From Elysia crispata (lineage: Eukaryota > Mollusca > Gastropoda > Plakobranchidae), in the NCBI GenBank assembly GCA_033675545.1, contig JAWDGP010006259.1, positions 1 to 64,000 of the forward strand: a stretch of 64,000 bases of DNA. Reading direction: 5' to 3'. Under the pieces are notes generated by a model, which worked only from the letters and a program-made list of their open reading frames with translations, was not told the origin of the DNA and did not search any database. Shown here one piece after another: positions 54,493 through 64,000 of the stretch (the first letter of the stretch is position 1; each line of letters begins with the position of its first letter). The translations under genes and the position numbers were made by a program.

Positions 54493-54813
54493 CTGTATTC
54501 TGGAAACATAATATCAAAATATGACTAATTTCAATTACGGAGAACAATTTTACCAGGCAAAACAAAATGAAAAAAGAAATAAGAGAAAGCAAATGCATTC
54601 AATTTTTATAGCATATGTAAATCTATATGAAAAACTGAATAGAAATTTTGAGAGAAAGTGTAAGAAGATTATTCTTTTGTGTTGCAAAACAAGTTTTGAA
54701 ATCAAAAAGCCAAAGAGCAGGATCTAAATTAATCAGATGAAAAAAAAAAAAGGCTGAACTGAAAAAGAGAGATGGAGCAGGTATTTACCAATGCTAACCA
54801 AAGCAGACATGAA

Positions 54814-57800
54814 AAGGAAAAATATAAAGATAAATAAAACCAAAAAAAACACAACTTTCTTTTTTAAAGTTGTGGCAATAGACTGACTTAAATAGGCAAT
54901 TTTTTTTCTCAAGTGTGTATATATCTATTTTCACCATAGCAGCTGACCTGGTCTTTTTTAGTTGTGCGTTTTTATAGCTTTATAGCCTGCTTTCCTGTAG
55001 ATCCTGATCCCCATAGTCCAGTTTTTTGAAGAATGCTGTCCTGTTATCTCTTTTTTTTTTGTCGTCTTGTCTTCGGGCCATGATGATATCTAGCGTAAGG
55101 GTCCCAGGTAACTCTTCAAGTACTCTTTGTTGGTCCTTCACTTCTAGTCTTTCCATCATTGTCTTCTGTGATCTTAAAACCTAATATCATGTTGTAACTT
55201 ATTTCAAAATTGGAGAAAACTTTTGCCAGACAAAAAATATGGAAAAAAGGAAATAGGAGAAAGAATTTTCATTCAATTTTCCTTGCATATTACATTAAAA
55301 AGAAATTTTGGAAGAAGTATTAGAAAACATATGTACATTTTAAATGTTTCAAAAAGGCTGTAATATCCAAAGATATGAAAGCAGAATGTAAATCAAATCT
55401 GTTTAAAAAAAGAAAAGAAAACGTAATTGACAGGAGGATATCAGCAGGTTTTTATCTATACTAAAAAAAAACTAAGAATCTGAAGCACAAAAATACAAAA
55501 AATAATATTACAGTCCCTTTCATGGTTGGTGCAAGCAAGGGATGTGAAGGCTACATGATTCTGACAAGAAGAGTAGCTGCCTTACCTGTGACCATTACTC
55601 TTTGCCTTGACCATGACTTCTTTGTATATGTCGTTTATACTCGTGTAATTTTTTGTCTCTTTTGTTCCTGGTCCATGTACTGCTAAAAAAGGCTGTAATA
55701 TCCAAAGGTATAAACGCACAATATAAATAAAATCGGTTAAAAACAAAAACAATTACTGGAAAAAAGGAACTCACCAGGTTGTCATCTCTACTAAATAAAG
55801 CTAAAAATCTGAAAGAAAAAATGCAAAAATCCCCCCAAAAATAGAAGACGCATTTATATACAATTTGTTTTGCATATGAATGATTTAAAAGGAAGTTTGG
55901 GAGAAAGTATTGGAATATTTTTCTTTTGTGTTGCAAAAAAAGCTGTGTAATCTAGAAGCAGAAGAGAAAAATATAAATTAATGAAGTTAAAAAAAAGTCC
56001 TGACTCGATAAAGAAAAATTCAACAGGTTTTAAAATATAAGAAACCAAAGTTAAAAGAAAAAAATACTAATAAAACAAGGAAAAAAGATTCTGTTTATCT
56101 ACAGTTTCTAGGAAAAGAGGGAGTTTAAAGATGCAGTTTCTTTTCAGAGGTGTAGCTAACCAATATGTAAATATTGTGGATAGTAGATGACCTGGCCGTT
56201 TTGACTCGTAATGTCGGTTGCATTGTAGTCTTCTTTCCTGTACATCATGACTCTTGCAGTTCAGAAAGGCTAAAGGTGTTGTCCTCCAATTGCTTTCTTA
56301 TTGTCATATCCTCATTTAGCCATGGTGATACCTAGTGTAAGGGTCCCAAGTATCTCTGAAAACTTCTCTTCATTGTCCTCAACTTCAGATCTTTACATGT
56401 TCACCTTCTGTGATCTCAAAACACAATAATACAATATGACTTATTTTAAATTTGAGGAAAACTTTTCCCATGCAAAAAAAATTAAAATGTAGAAATAGAA
56501 GACATAATTTACATTCAGTTTTAGCTTGTATGAAAAGTTAAAAATTAAAATTGGGAAAGAGTGTTAGAACATATATATATATATTTTTTTATGCAAATAA
56601 GTCTGAAACATCCATAGACATAAAAGCAGAATATAAAGCAACCCTTTGAAAAAAAACAATTGGAAAAGAGGAATTCAGAGTATCTTTATCTATACCAAAT
56701 ACTGCAAAGAATCCAAAGGTCAAAACACAAATATCAATAGAAAAAAAAATTACATGCCGTTTAATATGTGATTCAAGCCAAGGAGTTGAAGGCCTTGTGT
56801 TTCTGACAAGAAGAGTAGCTGCCTGACCTGTGACCATTGTTCTTTACCATGCCAATGTCTTCTTAGTACATGATAGTTACACTTGTGTAATTTTTTGTTT
56901 CTTTACTTTGTGGTCCATGCAGCTCTGGAATGACTCAATGTTTCAAACAAAAAAACGTGACTGGAAAGGAGGATATCAGTAGGTTTTTAACTATACTAAA
57001 AAAACTAAGAATCTAAAGAACAAAAATATAAAAACAACATTACAGTCCCTTTCATGGTTGGTGCAGGCGAAGGGGTTGAAGGCCTTATGATTCTGACAAA
57101 AAGAGTGGCTGCCTTACCTTTGACCATTGTTTTTTACCATAATGATGTCCTATTAGTGCATTTTGTTTATTGTGTAATTTTTTGTTTCTTTAGTTCGTGG
57201 TCCATGCAGTTCTTGAATGACTGAATGCTTCAGTCCTCCAGGTCTTTCCTTTCTCTCATCTTGTCTCTTGAACATAGAGATCCTTAGCTTTACAGTCCTA
57301 GGCTCTCTTCCAGCTATTCTTCCTCGTCCTAAACTTCTGGACTGGTCTTTGTGGCTTGGCCCTCTGTGATCCCAAAATGTAATGTCAGGGCATGACTTAT
57401 TACAAATATGGAGAAAAATGTTGTCACTGATACAAAATAAAAAATAAATAGAAGTAAGCAGTAGTATCCAAATTTGTTTTGCATATGAACTACTCAAAAG
57501 GAGTTTGGGAGAAAGTGTTGGAATATTTTTCTTTTGTGTTGCTTAACAAGCTGTGTAATCTAAAAGTGCAAGAGGAAAATCTAAATTAAATGAGTTTAAA
57601 AAAATAGTTTTGAGTGAAAAGAAAAGATTCAGGAGGTTTTAACATATATGAAATCCAAGTTCAAAGGAAAGAAAATACAGATAAAACAAGTAAAAAAAAA
57701 TTTCTTTCGTCTTCATTTTGTAGGAAAAAAAGTAGTTTAGTGATCCTGAGTCTTTCCAGAGGAGTAGCTAACCAATATGTAAATATTGTAGATAGTAGCT

Positions 57801-58318
57801 GACCTTGTCTTTTGATTCATATTGTTGACAGTTTCTGGTCCATGTAGTTCTTGTAGATCTCGATGTTCAGTCCTCCAGGTCTCTTCCTCACTGTCATCTT
57901 AAATTCTGCCCATGGAGAATCTTAGCTAACCACTCACAGAACTCTCTTCCAGCTTCTCTTCATGCTCCTGAACTTCAGGTCTTTTGCGTCTTTGCCTTCT
58001 GTATTCTGGAAACATAATATCAAAATATGACTAATTTCAATTACGGAGAACAATTTTACCAGGCAAAACAAAATGAAAAAAGAAATAAGAGAAAGCAAAT
58101 GCATTCAATTTTTATAGCATATGTAAATCTATATGAAAAACTGAATAGAAATTTTGAGAGAAAGTGTAAGAAGATTATTCTTTTGTGTTGCAAAACAAGT
58201 TTTGAAATCAAAAAGCCGAAGAGCAGGATCTAAATTAATCAGTTGAAAAAAAAAAAGGCTGAACTGAAAAAGAGAGATGGAGCAGGTATTTACCAATGCT
58301 AACCAAAGCAGACATGAA
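54814..58318 (-). repeat. Higher-order repeat copy 3 (3.51 kb)
   Basis: Same six-island order as copy 2. It has the shortest TA run of the set (about 56571-56583), which accounts for most of its shorter length. Confidence 0.9.
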
Positions 58319-61300
58319 AAGGAAAAATATAAAGATAAATAAAACCAAAAAAAAACACAACTTTCTTTTTTAAAGTTGTGGCAATAGACTGACATAAATA
58401 GGCAATTTTTTTTCTCAAGTGTGTATATATCTATTTTCACCATAGCAGCTGACCTGGTCTTTTTTAGTTGTGTGTTTTCATAGCTTTATAGCCTGCTTTC
58501 CTGTAGATCCTGATCCCCATAGTCCAGTTTTTTGAAGAATGCTGTCCTCTTATCTCTTTTTTTTTTTTTTTTGTTGTCTTGTCTTCTGGCCATGATGATA
58601 TCAAGCGTAAGGGTCCCAGGTAACTCTTCAAGTACTCTTTGTTGGTCCTTCACTTCTAGTCTTTCCATCATTGTCTTCTGTGATCTTAAAACCTAATATC
58701 ATGTTGTAACTTATTTCAAAATTGGAGAAAACTTTTGCCAGACAAAAAATATGGAAAAAAGGAAATAGGAGAAAGAATTTTCATTCAATTTTCCTTGCAT
58801 ATTACATTAAAAAGAAATTTTGGAAGAAGTATTAGAAAACATATGTACATTTTAAATGTTTAAAAAAGGCTGTAATATCCAAAGATATGAAAGCAGAATG
58901 TAAATCAAATCTGTTTAAAAAAAAAAAAGAAAACGTAATTGACAGGAGGATATCAGCAGGTTTTTATCTATACTAAAAAAAAACTAAGAATCTGAAGCAC
59001 AAAAATACAAAAAATAATATTACAGTCCCTTTCATGGTTGGTGCAAGCAAGGGATGTGAAGGCTACATGATTCTGACAAGAAGAGTAGCTGCCTTACCTG
59101 TGACCATTACTCTTTGCCTTGACCATGACTTCTTTGTATATGTCGTTTATACTCGTGTAATTTTTTGTCTCTTTTGTTCCTGGTCCATGTACTGCTAAAA
59201 AAGGCTGTAATATCCAAAGGTATAAACGCACAATATAAATAAAATCGGTTAAAAACAAAAACAATTACTGGAAAAAAGGAACTCACCAGGTTGTCATCTC
59301 TACTAAATAAAGCTAAAAATCTGAAAGAAAAAATGCAAAAATCCCCCCAAAAATAGAAGACGCATTTATATACAATTTGTTTTGCATATGAATGATTTAA
59401 AAGGAAGTTTGGGAGAAAGTGTTGGAATATTTTTCTTTTGTGTTTCAAAACAAGCTATGTAATCTAGAAGCAGAAGAGAAAAATCTAAATTAATGAGTTT
59501 AAAAAAAAGTCCTGACTCGAAAAAGAAAAATTCAACAGGTTTTAAAATATAAGAAATCAAAGTTAAAAGAAAAAAAATACTAATAAAACAAGGAAAAAAG
59601 ATTCTGTTTATCTACAGTTTCTACGAAAAGAGGGAATTTAAAGATACAGTTTCTTTTCAGAGGTGTAGCTAACCAATATGTAAATATTGTGGATAGTAGC
59701 TGACCTGGCCGTTTTGACTCGTAATGTTGGTTGCATTGTAGTCTTCTTTCCTGTACATCATGACTCTTGCAGTTCAGAAAGGCTAAAGCTGTTGTCCTCC
59801 AATTGCTTTCTTATTGCCATATCCTCATTTAGCCATAGTGATCCCTAGTGTAAGGGTCCCAAGTATCTCTGAAAACTTCTCTTCATTGTCCTCAACTTCA
59901 GGTCTTTACATGTTCACCTTCTGTGATCTCAAAACACAATAATACGATATGACTTATTTTAAATTTGAGGGAAACTTTTCCAATGCAAATAAAATTGAAA
60001 TGTAGAAATAGAAGACATAATTTACATTCAGTTTTAGCTTGTATGAAAAGTTAAAAAGGAATATTGGGAAAGAGTGTTAGAACACATATATATATATATT
60101 TTTTTTTTTTTGATGCAAAAAAGTCTGAAACATCCATAGACATAAAAGCAGAATATAAAGCAAACCCTTGGAAAAAAAACAACTGGAAAAGAGGAATTCA
60201 GAGTATCTTTATCTATACCAAATACTGCAAAGAATCCAAAGGTCAAAACACAAATATCAATAGAAAAAAAAATTACATGCCGTTTAATATTTGGTTCAAG
60301 CCAAGGAGTTGAAGGCCTTGTGTTTCTGACAAGAAGAGTAGCTGCCTGACCTGTGACCATTGTTCTTTACCATGGCAATGTCTTCTTACTACTTGATAGT
60401 TACACTTGTGTAATTTTTTGTTTCTTTACTTCGTGGTCCATGCAGCTCTGGAATGACTCAATGTTTCAAAAAAAAAAACGTGACTAGAAAGGAGGATATC
60501 AGTAGGTTTTTAACTATACTAAAAAAAGAAAAAAAAGAATCTAAAGGACAAAAATATAAAAACAACATTACAGTCCCTTTCATGGTTGGTGCAGGCGAAG
60601 GGGTTGAAGGCCTTATGATTCTGACAAAAAGAGTGGCTGCCTTACCTTTGACCATTGTTTTTTACCATAATGATGTCCTATTAGTACATTTTGTTTATTG
60701 TGTAATTTTTTGTTTCTGTAGTTCGTGGTCCATGCAGTTCTTGAATGACTGAATGCTTCAGTCCTCCAGGTCTTTTCTTTCTCTCATCTTGTCTATTGAA
60801 CATAGAGATCCTTAGCTTTACAGTCCTAGGCTCTCTTCCAGCTATTCTTCCTCGTCCTAAACTTCTGGACTGGTCTTTGTGGCTTGGCCCTCTGTGATCC
60901 CAAAATGTAATATCATGGCATGAATTATTACAAATATGGAGAAAAATGTTGCCACTGATACAAAATAAAAAAAATAAATAGAAGTAACCATTAGTATCCA
61001 AATTTGTTTTGCATATGAACTACTGAAAAGGGAGTTTGGGAGAAAGTGTTGGAATATTTTTCTTTTGTGTTGCTTAACAAGCTGTGTAATCTAAAAGCGC
61101 AAGAGGAAAATCTAAATTAAATGAGTTTAAAAAATAGTTCTGAGTGAAAAGGAAAGATTCAGGAGGTTTTAACATATATGAAATCCAAGTTCAAAGGAAA
61201 GAAAATACAGATAAAACAAGTAAAAAAAAAAAATTTCTTTCGTCTTCATTTTGTAGGAATAGAAGGAGTTTAAAGATCCTGAGTCTTTCCAGAGGAGTAG

Positions 61301-61851
61301 CTAACCAATATGTAAAAACTATAGATAGTAGCTGACCTGGCCTTTTTGATTCATATTGTTGACACTTCCTGGTCCATATAGTTCTTGTAGATCTCAATGT
61401 TCAGTCCTCCAGGTCTCTTCCTCACTGTCATCTTAAATTCTGCCCATGGAGAATCTTAGCTAACCACTCACAGAACTCTCTTCCAGCTTCTCTTCATGCT
61501 CCTGAACTTCAGGTCTTTTGCGTCTTTGCCTTCTGTATTCTGGAAACATAATATCAAAATATGACTAATTTCAATTACGGAGAACAATTTTACCAGGCAA
61601 AACAAAATGAAAAAAGAAATAAGAGAAAGCAAATGCATTCAATTTTTATAGCATATGTAAATCTATATGAAAAACTGAATAGAAATTTTGAGAGAAAGTG
61701 TAAGAAGATTATTCTTTTGTGTTGCAAAACAAGTTTTGAAATCAAAAAGCCAAAGAGCAGAATCTAAATTAATCAGTTGAAAAAAAAAAGGCTGAACTGA
61801 AAAGGAGAGATGGAGCAGGTATTTACCGATGCTAACCAAAGCAGACATGAA
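58319..61851 (-). repeat. Higher-order repeat copy 4 (3.53 kb)
   Basis: Same order. It carries a modest number of differences from copies 2 and 3 (for example around 59440-59560, 60310 and 60920), so it is a slightly older or differently converted copy. Confidence 0.9.
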
Positions 61852-62570
61852 AAGGAAAAATATAAAGATAAATAAAACCAAAAAAAACAACTTTCTTTTT
61901 TAAAGGTTGTGGCAATAGACTGACTTAAATAGGCAATTTTTTTTCTCAAGTGTGTATATATCTATTTTCACCATAGCAGCTGACCTGGTCTTTTTTAGTT
62001 GTGTGTTTTCATAGCTTTATAGCCTGCTTTCCTGTAGATCCTGATCCCCATAGTCCAGTTTTTTGAACAATGCTGTCCTCTTATCTCTTTTTTTTTTTTT
62101 TTTTTGTCTTGTCTTCTGGCCATGATGATATCAAGCATAAGGGTCCCAGGTAACTCTTCAAACACTCTTTGTTGGTCCTTCACTTCTAGTCTTTCCATCA
62201 TTGTCTTCTGTGATCTTAAAACCTTATATCATGTTGTAACTTATTTCAAAATTGGAGAAAACTTTTGCCGCACAAAAAATATGGAAAAAAGGAAATAGGA
62301 GAAAGAATTTTCATTCAAATTTCCTTGCATATAACATTAAAAAGGAATTTTGGAAGAAGTATTAGAAAACGTGTGTATATTTTAAATGTTTAAAAAAGGG
62401 TGTAATATCCAAAGATATAAAAGCAGAATGTAAATCAAATCTGTTTAAAAAAAAAAAAAAGAAAACGTGATTGACAGGAGGATATCAGCAGGTTTTTATC
62501 TATACTAAAAAAAACTAAGAATCTGAAGCTTAAAAATACAAAAAATAATATTACAATCCCTTTCATGGTT
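61852..62570 (-). repeat. Higher-order repeat copy 5, partial (~0.72 kb)
   Basis: Continues in register through the type B island (about 61986-62215) and its spacer. Close similarity stops near 62570 (after CCCTTTCATGGTTGGTG), where sequence returns to ordinary diverged monomers. Confidence 0.85.
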
Positions 62571-64000
62571 GGTGAATGGAAGGAATTTAAGACTACATGA
62601 TTGTGACAAGAAGAGTAGCTGCCTCACCTATGACCATTGTTATTTGCCTTGACCATGTCTTCTTAGTACCGGTGTAATTTTTTGTATCTTTAGTTCCTGT
62701 CCATATAGTTCTTGTATATATCAATGTTTTGTCTTCCAGGTTTCTTCCTTACTGCCATCTTGTCGTCTGCCCATGGAGAATCTTAGGTAACCACTTACAG
62801 AACTCTTTTCCAGCTTCTCTTCAAGCTCCTTAACTTCAGGTCTTTTGCATCATTCTCTTCTGTGATTTTGAAAGATAATATCACAATATGACTAATTTCA
62901 ATTACGGAGATCAATTTTACCAGGCAAATAAAAAAAAAAATAGGAGAAAGCAATTCCATTTAATTTTAAGTGTATACATATATATATATATATATATGTA
63001 ATGAAAGGTTAAAAAGTAATACTGGGAGAAAGTGTTAGAACATGTATATTGTACTTGTAATTTGCAAAAAAGGCTGTAATATCCAAAGACATAAAAGCAG
63101 AATGTAAATCAATTCCTTTTAAAAAAAAATCCTGACTGGAAAAGAGCATTTCAGCATGATTTTCATCTATACCAAATAATTTGAAGAATCCTGAGGACAA
63201 AATTACAATTATCAACAGTAAAAAAAAATTACAAGCCGCTTTATGGTTGGACTAAGTGAAGGACTATAAGGCTTCATGCTTCTGACAAGAAGAGTAGCTG
63301 CCTTTCCTGTGACCTTTGTTTTTTGCATAGACCATGTTTTCTTAGTACATAGTGTTTCATCAAGTAACTTTTTGGAATTCAGAAGGTTTTCACCTATATT
63401 AAATACAACTAAGAATCGAAAGGAGAAAATTCTCAAATAAATAGAAGAAAGCCTTTATATTCAATTTGTTTTGCATACAAATCAATTAAAAGAAAGTCTG
63501 GGAGAAAGTGTTGGAATATTTTTCTTTGGGTTGCAAAACAAGTTGTGTAATCTAAAAGCGGAAGAGAAAAATATGAATAACATGCATTTAAAAAAAGTCC
63601 TGACTAGAAAAGGAAAAATTTAGGAGGTTTTAACATATGGTAAAAAAATGTTCAAAGAAAAAAAATACTGATAAATAAAAAGCAAAAAAAAACATTTTTG
63701 TTTATCAACAGTTTGTAAGAAAAGAATGAGTTAACAGATTCAGATTCTTTTCAGCGGTGTAGCTATCCAATATGTAAATATTGTGGATAGTAGCTTACCT
63801 CGTCTTTTTGAGTCATGTTGTTGACAGCATTGCAGTTTTTTTTCCTGCAGATCATGACCCCTGCAGTTCAGAAAGGCTAACGGTGTTGTCCTCCAATTTT
63901 TTTCGTATTGTCAAACTGTCATTTGGCCATGGTGATCCCTGGCATAAGGGTCCCAAGTATCTCTGAAAACTTCTCTTCATTGTCCTCAGCTTCAGGTCTT

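Larger units (their letters stand above)
51287..54813 (-). repeat. Higher-order repeat copy 2 (3.53 kb)
   Basis: Island content from left to right: full type B (51418-51650), truncated A (52071-52168), full B (52668-52883), truncated A (about 53316-53430), full A (53611-53856), and B/A hybrid (54298-54492). By eye it differs from copy 3 at only scattered bases and in TA and A-run lengths. Confidence 0.9.
28331..64000 (-). repeat. Tandem array of about 0.6-0.7-kb exon-like monomers, running off the window end
   Basis: About 50 related units fill 35.7 kb. Each has a GC-richer island (about 195-250 bp when full) and an AT-rich spacer that is itself conserved: TTGGGAGAAAGTGTT, then often a TA run, then AAAAGGCTGTAATATCC or a variant, then AGGAATTCAGCA. 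On the minus strand each island is bounded by acceptor-like TTACAG or ATCACAG and donor-like CACAG/GTAAGG (type A) or CCAG/GTCAGC (type B). Type A islands start (plus-strand left edge) near 29013, 30400, 31650, 33490, 35740, 37027, 38335, 39690, 39990, 41242, 42560, 43765, 46840, 48475, 49785, 50080, 62615 and 63295. Type B start near 28388, 29766, 31018, 32252, 32855, 34193, 35098, 36322, 37735, 39014, 40592, 41942, 43162, 44199, 44542, 45525, 46395, 47532, 47837, 49082 and 50767. Further copies lie in the higher-order repeat. Stops in most frames argue against a simple coding array. Confidence 0.85.

Noticed and set aside
50996-61767. A 68-codon frame (MTNFNYGEQFYQAK...) kept identical in four places
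   Set aside because: It lies in the spacer of the higher-order repeat, and the copies are identical because the 3.5-kb units are recent duplicates, not because of coding constraint.
28331-64000. CRISPR-like or classical satellite reading of the array
   Set aside because: Units are 0.6-0.7 kb with island and spacer both homologous, not short repeats with unique spacers. The splice-like edges also set it apart from a simple satellite.

Overview
The window reads as AT-rich animal nuclear DNA. It has spliced, sparse exons, very long di- and trinucleotide microsatellites, a DNA transposon, a C-type lectin-like gene and a large young tandem array. No tRNA, rRNA, operon or CRISPR structure was seen. 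An invertebrate, perhaps a mollusc, fits best, but this rests on general character and not on a diagnostic gene.

Layout. 1-2.9 kb: simple repeats (GA, AT) and a GC-richer patch with no gene. 2.94-8.59 kb: a well-delimited DNA transposon with 35-bp terminal inverted repeats, repeated subterminal motifs and, on the minus strand, a DDE-type transposase that is open except for one in-frame TGA. 8.6-15.4 kb: no convincing gene. This stretch holds long trinucleotide microsatellites (AGT, AAT, CTA, CAA), a degenerate 29-bp minisatellite, a probable hAT-type fragment and a three-copy 62-bp tandem repeat.

16.0-18.6 kb is the gene-bearing stretch. Three minus-strand exons with matching splice phases form a C-type lectin-like domain with a QPD motif, now damaged. 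Facing away from it on the plus strand are two exons, again phase-matched, that end an unrecognised gene. More microsatellites follow to 19.5 kb. 19.5-28.3 kb is AT-rich and mostly featureless, apart from a broken Polinton-like fossil near 23.9-24.7 kb and a diverged 273-bp tandem duplication at 26.3-26.9 kb.

28.3 kb to the window end is one tandem array of roughly 0.6-0.7 kb monomers. Each monomer has a GC-richer island of about 200-250 bp bounded, on the minus strand, by splice-like signals (TTACAG or ATCACAG before; CACAG/GTAAGG or CCAG/GTCAGC after), followed by AT-rich intron-like sequence. Types alternate, some are truncated or hybrid, and from 47.7 to about 62.6 kb they have been amplified again as a 3.5-kb higher-order repeat in four full copies plus a partial fifth. 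The island types do not share one open reading frame, so the array looks like exon-derived, possibly transcribed but largely non-coding sequence. It is the most unusual part of the window.
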